Source: Bartonella florencae
GTDB taxonomy: Bacteria; Pseudomonadota; Alphaproteobacteria; Rhizobiales; Rhizobiaceae
Direction: 5' to 3'
Length of the DNA stretch: 64,000 nucleotides
NCBI RefSeq assembly: GCF_000312525.1
Contig: NZ_HE997451.1
Span: forward strand, 469,008 to 533,007
The position numbers and the translations under genes were made by a program. Position 1 is the stretch's first letter, and every line of letters begins with the position of its first letter. The notes beneath the pieces are model-generated. The model was not told the DNA's origin and ran no database searches. It saw only the letters and a program-made list of their open reading frames with translations. This document shows, one piece after another, positions 51,665-63,578 of the stretch.

Positions 51665-52861
51665 ATGACACAGACTATCCCATCTCTTGATCCTTGGAGT
51701 GTAAGCAAAGCTACAGCTCTCTTAGTATTAGCCGATGGAACAGTTATTGAAGGTAAAGGAGCAGGTGCAACGGGTATTGCTGAAGCGGAAATATGCTTCA
51801 ATACCGCTATAACAGGTTATGAGGAAATCCTCACAGATCCATCATATACCCAACAAATCATTAATTTTACATTTCCTCATATAGGAAATGTGGGTACCAA
51901 TAGCGAAGATATTGAAGATCTCACTCCCATCAACTGTCATGGTGCAGTGGGTGCCATTTTTAAGGCAGATATTAGCCAACCTTCTAACTACCGTGCCAAT
52001 GAAAATTTTAATAAATGGCTCAAAGCACGTAAAATTATTGCACTTTGTGGTATTGATACACGTGCCCTTACCATTCTTATTCGTGAAAAAGGTGCGCAAA
52101 ATGCTGTTATTACCCACAACCCGCAGGGCGATTTCGATATCCCTTCTTTGAAGAAACGTGCACAAAAATGGTCAGGTCTTGTTAATCTCGACCTGACAAA
52201 AGAAGTTACCTCTACATCATCAAGGCAATGGGATGAAAAGCCATGGATATGGAATAAAGGATATAGTACAAATACTGTTCACGATCTTCATATCATTGCA
52301 ATTGATTATGGTATTAAGCGCAATATTCTTCGTCTTATAGCAATACAAAATGCACGCATTACTGTTGTGCCAGCCCACACCAATGCAGAAGAAATTCTAG
52401 CAATGAAACCTGATGGCATTTTTCTTTCCAATGGACCAGGCGATCCAGCTGCTACAGCGCAATACGCTCTTCCAACGATTAAGACATTGATTGACCATAA
52501 TTTACCGCTTTTCGGCATATGTCTTGGTCATCAGCTTCTTGCTCTCACAGTTGGTGCAAAAACCATCAAAATGCATCAAGGGCATCATGGTGCCAATCAT
52601 CCAGTTAAAGATCTTAATACTGGAAAAGTCGAAATTGTATCGATGAACCATGGTTTTGCGGTAGATGCGAAATCTCTACCACAACATGTGCAAGAAACAC
52701 ATATTTCTCTTTTTGATGGTTCAAATTGTGGCATTCGAATCATTGGAAAACCAATTTTTTCTGTTCAATATCACCCCGAAGCTTCCCCAGGTCCTCAAGA
52801 TAGCCACTATCTCTTTCGCCATTTCTGCGATCTTATTATGGACTATAAAAAAATAGCTTAA
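51665..52861 (+). CDS. carA: Carbamoyl-phosphate synthase small subunit CarA
   Basis: CarA is the glutaminase subunit that supplies ammonia to CarB for carbamoyl phosphate, used for arginine and pyrimidines. The N-terminal domain (TALLVLADGTVIEGKGAG, then FNTAITGYEEILTDPSY) precedes a class I glutamine amidotransferase with the nucleophilic cysteine in LFGICLGHQLLAL and the His-Glu pair in SVQYHPEASPGP. The chosen ATG at 51665 gives 398 residues; a TTG at 51650 and an ATG at 51656 are also in frame. It is not adjacent to carB: about 3.4 kb lies between them. Confidence 0.95.
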   Translation: MTQTIPSLDPWSVSKATALLVLADGTVIEGKGAGATGIAEAEICFNTAITGYEEILTDPSYTQQIINFTFPHIGNVGTNSEDIEDLTPINCHGAVGAIFKADISQPSNYRANENFNKWLKARKIIALCGIDTRALTILIREKGAQNAVITHNPQGDFDIPSLKKRAQKWSGLVNLDLTKEVTSTSSRQWDEKPWIWNKGYSTNTVHDLHIIAIDYGIKRNILRLIAIQNARITVVPAHTNAEEILAMKPDGIFLSNGPGDPAATAQYALPTIKTLIDHNLPLFGICLGHQLLALTVGAKTIKMHQGHHGANHPVKDLNTGKVEIVSMNHGFAVDAKSLPQHVQETHISLFDGSNCGIRIIGKPIFSVQYHPEASPGPQDSHYLFRHFCDLIMDYKKIA

Positions 52862-53050
52862 TGAAAGTGGGGGCTTTCCTTCAATTTTATCCCCTTGTTG
52901 CCTACAAACAAAACGGATTTCCACTATAAAAAATGGTAATCCTCCCTCTATAAAACCGCTTTGTTGAAAGACAAAAAAAGTGAAAGCTTCTGAAGGTTTA
53001 TAAGTGTATGATTTTGGAAAAATACTTCTACCAACGAGAATCTCAAAAGC

Positions 53051-54279
53051 TTAACGTACTCGTAAGGAAAAGATGATCATCGCGATGACAAGTACACAAA
53101 AGCCGCCCAAAAAAGGAGCACCAGAAAAATAAAACACTGCATCCGGATGTATAAAGCACTCGAAGAGAAATACATAAAAAATTGAGCCAAATATCAAACT
53201 TAATGAAGTGACAGAAATCATTGCACCCTGCAGTTCTCCTTGTACATTTTCCGGCACCTGTTCTGAAGCGATAGCACGCATAGGTGCATGAATAAGATAT
53301 TCAAACATTGTACATGCAAAAACCACATAAACCATCCACCCTTGCGTTGCAAATGTGTAGCCAAGCATAGCAACCGATGCAAAAAAAACCCCAGCATGAC
53401 AATATGCCAATTGCTCCATCGCTTAGAAAAATACGGAAAAATAAGAGCAACCACTATAATCTGACCTATACCAAAGACACTATAAGAAATCCCAATAGAA
53501 AAAGAATTCCAATTATAGCGTTCTTTAGCAATAAAAGCCCAAGTGCTGAGCCATACAGATTCTGCAAACCAATAAAGAAAAAAGACCAATAATATCCAGA
53601 GAACTGTTGGATATTGCTTCAGTTGCAAAAATGTTCCTAAAGGATTAGCGCGCTTCATATCAAAAGAGCGTCGTTTCCGCATAGGAAGCGTTTCTGGGAG
53701 CATGATCCACGCAAAAATAAAATTAACGACTGAAAAACCAACAGCAAAATAAAATGGAACACGTAGACCAAATTGACTTAAAAAACCACCCAAAAATGAA
53801 CCTAAAACAAATCCCAATCCGGATGCGATTCCCAACAAACCAAAATTGCGTGTACGCGTCTTATCATTAGATATATCAGCAAGATAAGCCGTACAGGTTA
53901 CAAAGCTAACACCACTCATTCCTGAAAAAAGGCGTCCGATGAACAACATAGGATAGTTCCACGCGATAGCACATATGATATTATCAAAAGCTAGACTCAT
54001 AATAGAGATAAGCAAAATAGGACGGCGACCATAATGATCAGAAAGATTACCAATGATAGGAGCAAACAAAAATTGCATGGCTGAATAAGCCACAAGCAAT
54101 CTTCCTCTTTCTATAAACGAAGCACTTATATTTTTTCCAGTCAACTGAGCAAAATATTCAGGCAAAACAGGACTAACAACTGCAATAGCAATAATATCAA
54201 ACAACAAAATAATGAAAACCAAAACAAGCCCACGCCGAACAAACTTTGAATTAAGTTTGTCATCTTGTATAGCACACAT
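53051..54279 (-). pseudogene. MFS drug-efflux (TetA-like) gene, frameshifted
   Basis: The two minus frames form one 12-helix major facilitator. The first part has the motif GNLSDHYGRRPIL after helix 2 and the antiporter-like GIASGLGFVLGSFLGG, as in Tet(A)-type efflux proteins. The frame breaks at 53381-53388, a run of eight A on the plus strand next to CCCC: nine would restore VMLGVFFASVAMLGYTF. The second frame completes the last helices to 53051. The loss is a single base in a homopolymer, so inactivation may be recent or reversible, or an assembly error. The start at 54279 has CGGAGA upstream. Confidence 0.85.
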
Positions 54280-54330
54280 TTCTTCTCCGTTATCTTCTAG
54301 ATTTCTCCTAAGTGCAAAGTTATTTACCAT

Positions 54331-54799
54331 AAATTATTTCTATATAAAATTATCGTAAAGTAAAAATATAATAATAGATAAAAAATAATACACTATACTT
54401 CTTTAAAAATTAAATAAATTACAGTATTTATAAATATTATGATGGGTTATTATTATTACTTCTAATGTCACTACTTTCAAAAAGCACAGCTAAAAGATGA
54501 GCGATCATGTACAATAAAAAAATATTTTTTTAAAAAACCTTAGCAATTTTTCTGCGTCTTCATATTTATATACTATAAAGTAAAAAGAATACCATTAAAA
54601 ACCCTTGCTCAAAAACTCATAACGTTCTTAATATAATACAAAATATGAATTTATACAATGTTAAAAACTATGATATATTTATTTAGAGAATGATTCATTC
54701 TATGCTATCATTAACTCAAAACAAATCTAATAAGTACGGAAAAAGCACTACTTTCAAGAGTGATGAGCCTATGAACTATTAATTCAAAATAGGTATGAA
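54331..54799. other. Intergenic, no supported gene
   Basis: Very AT-rich divergent control region between the efflux pseudogene and the DUF1460 gene. No promoter pair could be fixed with confidence. Confidence 0.35.
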
Positions 54800-55639
54800 A
54801 TGCGAAAAATATTTCAATTAATTTTAATCTCAACGTTAGCCACAGGATGTGGACTTCAGAATTCTGATACAAACAAAGATATTTCAGAAAACAAAAAAGC
54901 AATACAACGAACAAATAAAGTAAACGTAGATCCGTATACTTTACATAAACTGAATGATCTTCTAAAAAAGCGCTCAAAAGCTAATCACTATGATAGAGGA
55001 GAAATGATTGGTTTACTTTCTGAAGCTTTTTTAGAGACACCTTACCAAGCAAATATGTTACATGGCTCAGAAAATAAACCAGAAAAACTGATCATTGATT
55101 TTAGAGGTTTAGATTGCTTCACTTATCTAGATTATGTTGAGGCGTTATCAAAATCAACATCACAAACAGAATTTATAAATAACGTCATACGAACGCGTTA
55201 TGTTGGTGGTAACATTAGTTTTTTAAATCGAAAACACTTTTTTACTGACTGGGCTTATAGAAAATATAAACTTGCCACTGATATTACCGCCCAAATAAGT
55301 CCTAACGCAGTAAACATTGAAAAATATCTTAATAAAAAAGCCAATGGTGAAAACTACCTTCCGGGACTACCAGTTGTTAAACGTCATATAACGTATATTC
55401 CAAGTGAATTTATTAATGAAAAGGTTATAAGTCATTTAAAAACAGGTGATTTAATTGGTATTTATACTAAACTTGCTGGACTGGATGTAACTCACGTTGG
55501 TTTCTTTATCATGACAAATCATGGTCCCATGTTACGGAATGCTTCTTCACGAAAAGAGAATAAGAAAGTCATAGACTCTTCTTTTATGGATTATGTAGCA
55601 AAAACACCAGGAATTATTGTTTTAAGACCTCTCCCATAG
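54800..55639 (+). CDS. DUF1460 lipoprotein (putative cell-wall amidase, NlpC/P60-like fold)
   Basis: The protein begins with a lipoprotein signal, LISTLATGCG, with the lipidated cysteine at about residue 18. The DUF1460 domain shows the catalytic cysteine in FRGLDCFTYLDYVEAL, the histidine in LDVTHVGFFIM, and the conserved RNASSRKENKKVID segment. This family includes N-acetylmuramoyl-L-alanine amidases of the papain-like fold, so a role in peptidoglycan recycling or remodelling at the outer membrane is inferred. AGG lies 6 bases before the ATG. It lies alone between carA and carB and is 279 residues long. Confidence 0.88.
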   Translation: MRKIFQLILISTLATGCGLQNSDTNKDISENKKAIQRTNKVNVDPYTLHKLNDLLKKRSKANHYDRGEMIGLLSEAFLETPYQANMLHGSENKPEKLIIDFRGLDCFTYLDYVEALSKSTSQTEFINNVIRTRYVGGNISFLNRKHFFTDWAYRKYKLATDITAQISPNAVNIEKYLNKKANGENYLPGLPVVKRHITYIPSEFINEKVISHLKTGDLIGIYTKLAGLDVTHVGFFIMTNHGPMLRNASSRKENKKVIDSSFMDYVAKTPGIIVLRPLP

Positions 55640-56282
55640 TCTATGAAGATACCCCCCATATTATCAATATATGTACTGAAGTTATTAAGCTCAACATTCA
55701 AATTTGTGTAATCTATACAGATACAATATCTTTGTTTATAATTTTAATAACAGAACAAAATATTTTTAATCTAACTTCGTATCTTGATACGGTAATGTAT
55801 TCAATATGAATAATTATTAATTTTAAATCAAAATTTTAAAACTCTGTTCGTAACTTTTATATCAATTTACGGTCAAAGCTTCATTGAACTTAAATATTAT
55901 TGTGAACTAAATTACAAAGAATTACAGTTTTTAAAATTTATAATGCCAGACATAGCAATGAGATAAACAAGTTATATTTATCATTTTATATAACTTGATC
56001 ATTTCGTTTTGCAAATTTTTCTTGCCCTATAAATAATAGCTTATGTTTTATTTCCCACGGTTGCCTTAAATATTTTGGCTTTGCCATGCATTACTGTTTT
56101 TTATCAAAAGCCATATTTTCACATAGCAAAGAAGATATTTACTTCCATTCTATGAAAAAAAGCATGGAAAAGGCATTTTAGTGCTTACTTTCTTTGTCAC
56201 TTAACCTATAAAATCATTTTGACTTCAAAATTTAATTCTGTCTACCGCAATCGTGTACGAATGTTTGTTATAGGAAAAAATC
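55640..56282. other. Intergenic before carB
   Basis: AT-rich, with no gene, RNA or repeat I can support. It should contain the carB promoter. Confidence 0.4.
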
Positions 56283-59200
56283 ATGCCTAAACGCACAGAT
56301 ATAAAATCTATTCTTATCATTGGAGCAGGACCTATTGTTATTGGTCAAGCATGCGAATTTGACTATTCAGGCACACAAGCTTGTAAAGCCTTAAAAGAAG
56401 AAGGTTATCGCATTATTTTGGTCAACTCTAATCCTGCCACCATTATGACAGATCCAGATTTAGCTGATGCAACTTATATTGAGCCTATTACCCCTGAAAT
56501 AGTCGCACAAATTATCGCTCATGAGCGTCCCGATGCCCTTTTGCCAACTATGGGAGGACAAACAGCCCTTAATACTGCTTTATCATTAAAGCGCATGGGT
56601 GTCTTAGACCGCTATCATGTTGAAATGATAGGTGCAAACGCCGATGCGATTGATAAGGCTGAAGATCGTGCTTTATTTCGCAAAGCGATGGCAAACATCG
56701 GTTTGGAAACACCGCGTTCTATGTTAGCGAACGCAACAGAACTCAAAGAAGAAAATCGCCAACTGCATACAAAAACACGCGATGAACTTAAAGCAAGACT
56801 TTCCGGTGATGCGCTTGACCAAGCCCTAGAAGAGCTTGAGCGTGATTGGCGACAAACAGAAACCGATCGTAAACAACATTATATCGCACATGCAACAGCA
56901 AAAGCAGTTCAAGCTCTGGATACCATTGGTCTTCCAGCAATTATTCGTCCTTCCTTCACCCTTGGTGGTACTGGCGGTGGTATCGCTTACAACCGCTCTG
57001 AATTTTATGAAATTATTGAACGCGGGCTTGAGGCTTCACCTACAACAGAAGTTTTGATTGAAGAAAGTGTTTTGGGATGGAAAGAATATGAGATGGAAGT
57101 TGTCCGCGATAAAAACGACAACTGTATCATTGTTTGTTCCATTGAAAATATTGACCCTATGGGGATTCATACAGGTGATTCAATCACCGTAGCTCCTGCT
57201 CTTACTTTAACAGATAAAGAATACCAATCTATGCGCAATGCCTCCATTGCTGTTCTGCGTGAAATTGGTGTTGAAACAGGTGGATCCAATGTACAATTTG
57301 CTGTTAATCCTGAAAATGGACGCCTTATTGTTATTGAAATGAATCCGCGTGTTTCCCGCTCTTCAGCGCTTGCCTCAAAAGCAACAGGATTTCCAATTGC
57401 CAAGGTAGCGGCGAAACTAGCCGTTGGTTACACGCTTGACGAATTAAAAAATGATATCACAGGCGGTGCAACACCAGCATCATTTGAACCTTCTATTGAC
57501 TATATTGTTACCAAGATTCCTCGTTTTGCCTTTGAAAAATTTCCTAGTTCATCACCTGTCTTAACGACTGCAATGAAATCTGTAGGAGAAGTTATGGCAA
57601 TCGGACGCACTTTTCAGGAATCTCTGCAAAAAGCGCTCCGTGGACTTGAAACGGGGCTTACTGGTCTTGATGAAATTGCCATCCCTGAACATGCGGAAGG
57701 TGATGAAAAAAGTTCTATACGTTCTGCGATTGCAATACCAAGTCCTGATCGTCTGCGCTACATTGCCCAAGCAATACGTTGGGGCTTACCTTTAAATGAA
57801 ATTCATCAAATTAGCAAAATTGATCCATGGTTTTTAGAGCAAATAGCCTCCATTATTGAAATGGAACAGCGCATCCGCACCTATGGATTGCCCCAAGATT
57901 CAGACAATCTACGCATGCTAAAAGCGATGGGCTTTTCGGATGCGCGTTTAGCCACCCTGACAGGAAAAGAACCCGATGACGTTGCTGCTTTGCGCAAATT
58001 GCTTAATGTTCAGCATGTTTTCAAACGGATTGACACTTGTGCAGCTGAATTTTCTTCACCTACAGCCTATATGTATTCAACATATGAAATTCCCTTTGCA
58101 GGCGTAGAACACTCAGAAGCACAAGTTTCTGAACGCAAAAAGATTGCTATTTTAGGCGGGGGCCCCAATCGTATTGGACAAGGCATTGAATTTGACTATT
58201 GTTGTTGCCACGCTGCTTTTGCACTTCGTGATGCAGGGTTTGAAGCTATTATGATTAATTGCAATCCCGAAACTGTCTCAACAGACTACGATACCTCTGA
58301 TCGTCTTTATTTTGAAGCTTTAACAACAGAAGATGTTATTGGTATTCTAGAAACAGAACAGAAAAAAGGCGAATTGGTTGGAGTTATTGTCCAATTTGGT
58401 GGACAAACACCTCTAAAATTGGCAAGTGCATTAGAAAAACATAACATCCCCATCTTAGGTACCTCACCTGATGCCATCGATTTAGCAGAAGATAGAGACC
58501 GCTTTCAAAAATTATTATTCAAACTCAACTTAACACAGCCTAAAAATGGTATCGCCCATTCAATCGAACAAGCACGGCGCATCGCGCATGAATTAGGTTT
58601 TCCATTGGTTGTACGCCCTTCTTATGTTTTGGGAGGCCGTGCTATGCAAATTATTCGTGATGAACGCAGTTTGCAAAATTATTTGCTTGAAAATGTGACA
58701 GAATTGATTCCAGAAGATATCAAAGCCCGTTTTTCCCACGATAAAATGGAACAGGTCGATATATTGCTTGATAAGAATCCATTGTTATTTGATACTTATC
58801 TCACCGAAGCTATTGAAGTTGATGTTGATTGTCTATGCGATGGAGAAGAAACACTTGTTGTTGGCATTATGGAACATATTGAAGAAGCCGGTATCCATTC
58901 GGGGGATTCAGCGTGTTCCCTACCAGTACATACGCTCTCAAATAAAATAGTTGTTGAATTAGAGCGCCAAACCAAAGCATTAGCCCAAGCACTTCATGTT
59001 CGTGGTTTAATGAATGTACAATATGCCATTAAAGACAACACGATTTATGTTCTAGAAGTCAATCCTCGCGCTTCACGTACTGTCCCCTTTGTCGCCAAAA
59101 CAATTGGTCTTCCTGTTGCTAAAATAGCCGCACGTATTATGGCAGGAGAAACACTCCCAAAATCACTTCAAGCGTATGGTGGCTTACCTTCGCAGCAGAA

Positions 59201-59768
59201 AAAACAACATATTGCTGTCAAAGAAGCTGTTTTTCCTTTTGCCCGTTTTTCAGGTGTAGACACGCTTCTTGGTCCAGAAATGCGCTCAACAGGTGAAGTT
59301 ATGGGACTTGATTATGAATTTGCTCTTGCTTTTGCTAAAGCTCAACTTGGAGCTGGTGTGGAGCTTCCAAAGGAAGGAACTTTGTTCGTTTCTGTGAGAG
59401 ATGAAGATAAAAACCGTATCTTAAATCCTGTAAAACTTTTAATGCAACTTGGCTTTTCTGTTCTTGCTACAAGTGGAACACAAAAATTTCTTGCCGAACA
59501 TGATATTGAAGCAAAAAAAATTAACAAAGTTCTAGAAGGACATCCTCACATTGAAGATGCCATTCGTAATCGACAAATTCAATTAATTTTCAATACAACC
59601 AGCACCCCCAGCGCTATTTCAGACTCCAAATCATTACGCCATGCAGCACTCATGCAGAAAGTTCCCTATTATACAACAATCGCTGGGGCACAAGCTGCAG
59701 TGGAAGCTATTAAAGCACTCAAAAATAACTGCCTTGAAGTACGCTCACTGCAAAGTTATTTCACTTGA
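56283..59768 (+). CDS. carB: Carbamoyl-phosphate synthase large subunit CarB
   Basis: CarB makes carbamoyl phosphate from bicarbonate, ammonia and two ATP. It has two homologous ATP-grasp halves: the first with [21 protein letters not shown] and [15 protein letters not shown]; the second with [20 protein letters not shown] and [15 protein letters not shown]. An oligomerisation domain lies between them, and a C-terminal MGS-like allosteric domain ([15 protein letters not shown]) follows. The 1161-residue length is normal. It is transcribed alone. Confidence 0.97.
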   Translation: MPKRTDIKSILIIGAGPIVIGQACEFDYSGTQACKALKEEGYRIILVNSNPATIMTDPDLADATYIEPITPEIVAQIIAHERPDALLPTMGGQTALNTALSLKRMGVLDRYHVEMIGANADAIDKAEDRALFRKAMANIGLETPRSMLANATELKEENRQLHTKTRDELKARLSGDALDQALEELERDWRQTETDRKQHYIAHATAKAVQALDTIGLPAIIRPSFTLGGTGGGIAYNRSEFYEIIERGLEASPTTEVLIEESVLGWKEYEMEVVRDKNDNCIIVCSIENIDPMGIHTGDSITVAPALTLTDKEYQSMRNASIAVLREIGVETGGSNVQFAVNPENGRLIVIEMNPRVSRSSALASKATGFPIAKVAAKLAVGYTLDELKNDITGGATPASFEPSIDYIVTKIPRFAFEKFPSSSPVLTTAMKSVGEVMAIGRTFQESLQKALRGLETGLTGLDEIAIPEHAEGDEKSSIRSAIAIPSPDRLRYIAQAIRWGLPLNEIHQISKIDPWFLEQIASIIEMEQRIRTYGLPQDSDNLRMLKAMGFSDARLATLTGKEPDDVAALRKLLNVQHVFKRIDTCAAEFSSPTAYMYSTYEIPFAGVEHSEAQVSERKKIAILGGGPNRIGQGIEFDYCCCHAAFALRDAGFEAIMINCNPETVSTDYDTSDRLYFEALTTEDVIGILETEQKKGELVGVIVQFGGQTPLKLASALEKHNIPILGTSPDAIDLAEDRDRFQKLLFKLNLTQPKNGIAHSIEQARRIAHELGFPLVVRPSYVLGGRAMQIIRDERSLQNYLLENVTELIPEDIKARFSHDKMEQVDILLDKNPLLFDTYLTEAIEVDVDCLCDGEETLVVGIMEHIEEAGIHSGDSACSLPVHTLSNKIVVELERQTKALAQALHVRGLMNVQYAIKDNTIYVLEVNPRASRTVPFVAKTIGLPVAKIAARIMAGETLPKSLQAYGGLPSQQKKQHIAVKEAVFPFARFSGVDTLLGPEMRSTGEVMGLDYEFALAFAKAQLGAGVELPKEGTLFVSVRDEDKNRILNPVKLLMQLGFSVLATSGTQKFLAEHDIEAKKINKVLEGHPHIEDAIRNRQIQLIFNTTSTPSAISDSKSLRHAALMQKVPYYTTIAGAQAAVEAIKALKNNCLEVRSLQSYFT

Positions 59769-60026
59769 ATTTTTCAATATGGTACAAAATATATCCCCTC
59801 GTATGCACTCTCAAGTCTTTTATCTGTATAAAATACCGATTGAGGCTTGCTTTTTTTTCTAAAGACTTTTATATTGTGCTCTATCGAACTTTCGGTTATG
59901 TGACTTTCTTTCCTGTGCGGCCTGCACTTTTGACGAAACTTCTCCCACCTAATTTCGATCTAAAACCGTACTGAGGGTTTTTATGACTTCGGTACATAAT
60001 ATAATATGTCTTCTAAGGAGTTTCCT

Positions 60027-60236
60027 ATGTCTACAGGAATAGTTAAGTGGTTTAATACAACAAAAGGTTTTGGCTTCATTCAGCCTAGTGATGGAAGTGC
60101 GGATGTTTTTGTACATATTTCCGCCGTTGAACGTTCTGGTTTAAGCAATCTTAATGAAGGACAAAAAATCTCTTATGACGTTCTTCAAGATCGTCGTTCT
60201 GGAAAATTTGCTGCTGGAAATCTTGCCGCGCTTTAA
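60027..60236 (+). CDS. cspA: Cold-shock protein (CspA family)
   Basis: A 69-residue single cold-shock domain with RNP1 (KGFGFIQP) and RNP2 (VFVHIS) on an OB fold, which binds single-stranded RNA and DNA and melts RNA structure. The ATG at 60027 is chosen because AAGGAG lies just before it; an ATG at 60006 would place the SD inside the gene. The leader between carB and the gene is about 258 bases and includes a repeated TTCGGT motif, so post-transcriptional control is possible. A strong terminator follows. Confidence 0.95.
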   Translation: MSTGIVKWFNTTKGFGFIQPSDGSADVFVHISAVERSGLSNLNEGQKISYDVLQDRRSGKFAAGNLAAL

Positions 60237-60262
60237 TGTTTTAAACTCTACTACATTTCTAT

Positions 60263-60293
60263 AAAAAACTCGCCTCTACAGGCGAGTTTTTTT
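60263..60293 (+). terminator. Rho-independent terminator after cspA
   Basis: AACTCGCCT pairs with AGGCGAGTT around a 4-base loop, extended by A/T pairs on both sides and followed by a run of seven T. It lies 26 bases after the cold-shock stop. Confidence 0.9.
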
Positions 60294-62110
<1,817 letters not shown>

Positions 62111-62416
62111 AGTGCTATATCTACTTATGTTTACAATTTTCCGCCTCCATCTATTTGAGAGACTTTTGATTGTTGGATTATCGCACAAATAGAGATTCTA
62201 CAGAAAACGTTGAAAGATAAAATTGCATAGCAACATATACGGGAAACAGAATCAAAACATCAACTGTCTTATTCCAGCAATAAAATACCAGTAATTTTAA
62301 AAAAGCTTCTCATCATAGCTTGAAGGAGCTAAAAATTGTTAGACATCCATAAAACATCAATTTTTTTTACCATCTTCTAAGAAATTTGCATTTTAAGAGA
62401 CAATACAAAAAACTCG
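62111..62416. other. Intergenic between convergent genes
   Basis: AT-rich, between the aminotransferase stop and the terminator of the minus-strand LysR gene. No gene is supported. Confidence 0.35.
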
Positions 62417-62442
62417 AAAAAAAAGCCGGACAAATGTCCGGC
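62417..62442 (-). terminator. Rho-independent terminator on the minus strand
   Basis: GCCGGACA/TGTCCGGC, an 8-bp GC-rich stem with a minimal loop, is followed on the minus strand by eight T. It lies about 190 bases after the LysR stop. On the plus strand there is no T run. Confidence 0.85.
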
Positions 62443-62635
62443 GAGTCTAGAAAATCCCCAGAGATAAAATCAATCTGACAGATCTTCGTAAGGGAACACT
62501 CAAGAAAATGCAATGGGAGGCAACATAATCAAGAGATAATTTTCTATCTCATTTTATGAGAAAAAGCACAATAAAGACTTACGCGTATCTGCTATGCAGT
62601 AAACACATAGCTCTTCAATTAATAAAGACCATTGG

Positions 62636-63541
62636 CTAAAAAGACCATTGGCGGGCTTTTAAAAAAATATAATCTCGAAAAGCATTCAGCTTTACCAAAT
62701 TCTTTAAAGCATAAGGATAACAAAAGAAGGTATCAAAAGAAGGAATATCAACCATATCAGGAAAAAGACGCACAAGACGCTCATCATTATTCACGATATA
62801 ATCAGGTAGCACAGCGATACCAAGATCACGCATAAGTGCATTCTTAATTGAAATAATATTATTGATTCGCAATACTGAAGTGCGTAAGGAACCATCACTT
62901 CTACCAGCTTTTTCCAACCAATTTAAACCAGACAAATAATGCGGAACAGGTTCACCAAATGAAATAATACGGTGAGCATCAAGTTCAGACAGTTTTTCTG
63001 GTTTTCCATAATTTGCAATATAGTTTTCTGAAGCATAAACATGCATATGAATTGTAAAGAGTTTTCTTTGTATAAGGTCAGGCTGTTGAGGTTGATGGAG
63101 ACGCACAGCACAATCTGCACGACACATTGTCAAATCAAGTTCTTCATCAGAAAGCAAAAGCTGAATCTGCATATCAGGATAAAGACTTAAAAATTCTGGC
63201 ATACGTTCTGCAATCCACCCAGCCCCCATTCCGAAAGTTGATGTAATACGCAAATGCCCTGTTGGTTTTTTACAGCCTTCACTTAATTGTAAGCGTACAT
63301 TTTCGAGCTTCATTAAAACATCATGCGTTGTATGATAAAGAGTTTCACCCTGCTCTGTTAGAACCAAACCACGCGCATGCCGCTGAAAGAGAGAGACACC
63401 AACTTCTTGTTCTAAAGCTGAAACCTGTCGTGAAATGGCTGATTGGGATAAATGAAGCTTTTGTGCTGCATGCGTAAAAGATCCTGCCTCTGCCGCAGCA
63501 TGAAAAACTCTCAATTTATCCCAATCTAACGGCGATGTCAC
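62636..63541 (-). CDS. LysR-family regulator, LsrB/VtlR-like
   Basis: The N-terminal LysR HTH is clear: WDKLRVFHAAAEAGSFTHAAQKLHLSQSAISRQVSALE, about residues 7-45. A periplasmic-binding-type effector domain follows (HLRITSTFGMGAGWIAERMPEFLSLYPD). Of note, MCRADCAVRLH holds two cysteines. It is immediately downstream of trxB, as LsrB is in Sinorhizobium and its counterpart VtlR in Brucella, where these regulators govern oxidative stress and virulence genes. The orthology is inferred from position and family. The start is GTG at 63541 with AGAGGT upstream. The protein is 301 residues. Confidence 0.88.
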   Translation of the reverse strand: MTSPLDWDKLRVFHAAAEAGSFTHAAQKLHLSQSAISRQVSALEQEVGVSLFQRHARGLVLTEQGETLYHTTHDVLMKLENVRLQLSEGCKKPTGHLRITSTFGMGAGWIAERMPEFLSLYPDMQIQLLLSDEELDLTMCRADCAVRLHQPQQPDLIQRKLFTIHMHVYASENYIANYGKPEKLSELDAHRIISFGEPVPHYLSGLNWLEKAGRSDGSLRTSVLRINNIISIKNALMRDLGIAVLPDYIVNNDERLVRLFPDMVDIPSFDTFFCYPYALKNLVKLNAFRDYIFLKARQWSF

Positions 63542-63578
63542 AATTTTACCTCTAATTTTTTTACTTTTCCGATTAACT

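Noticed and set aside
54711..54977. 88-residue minus frame opposite the start of the DUF1460 gene
   Set aside because: It is the antisense shadow of a clear lipoprotein gene.
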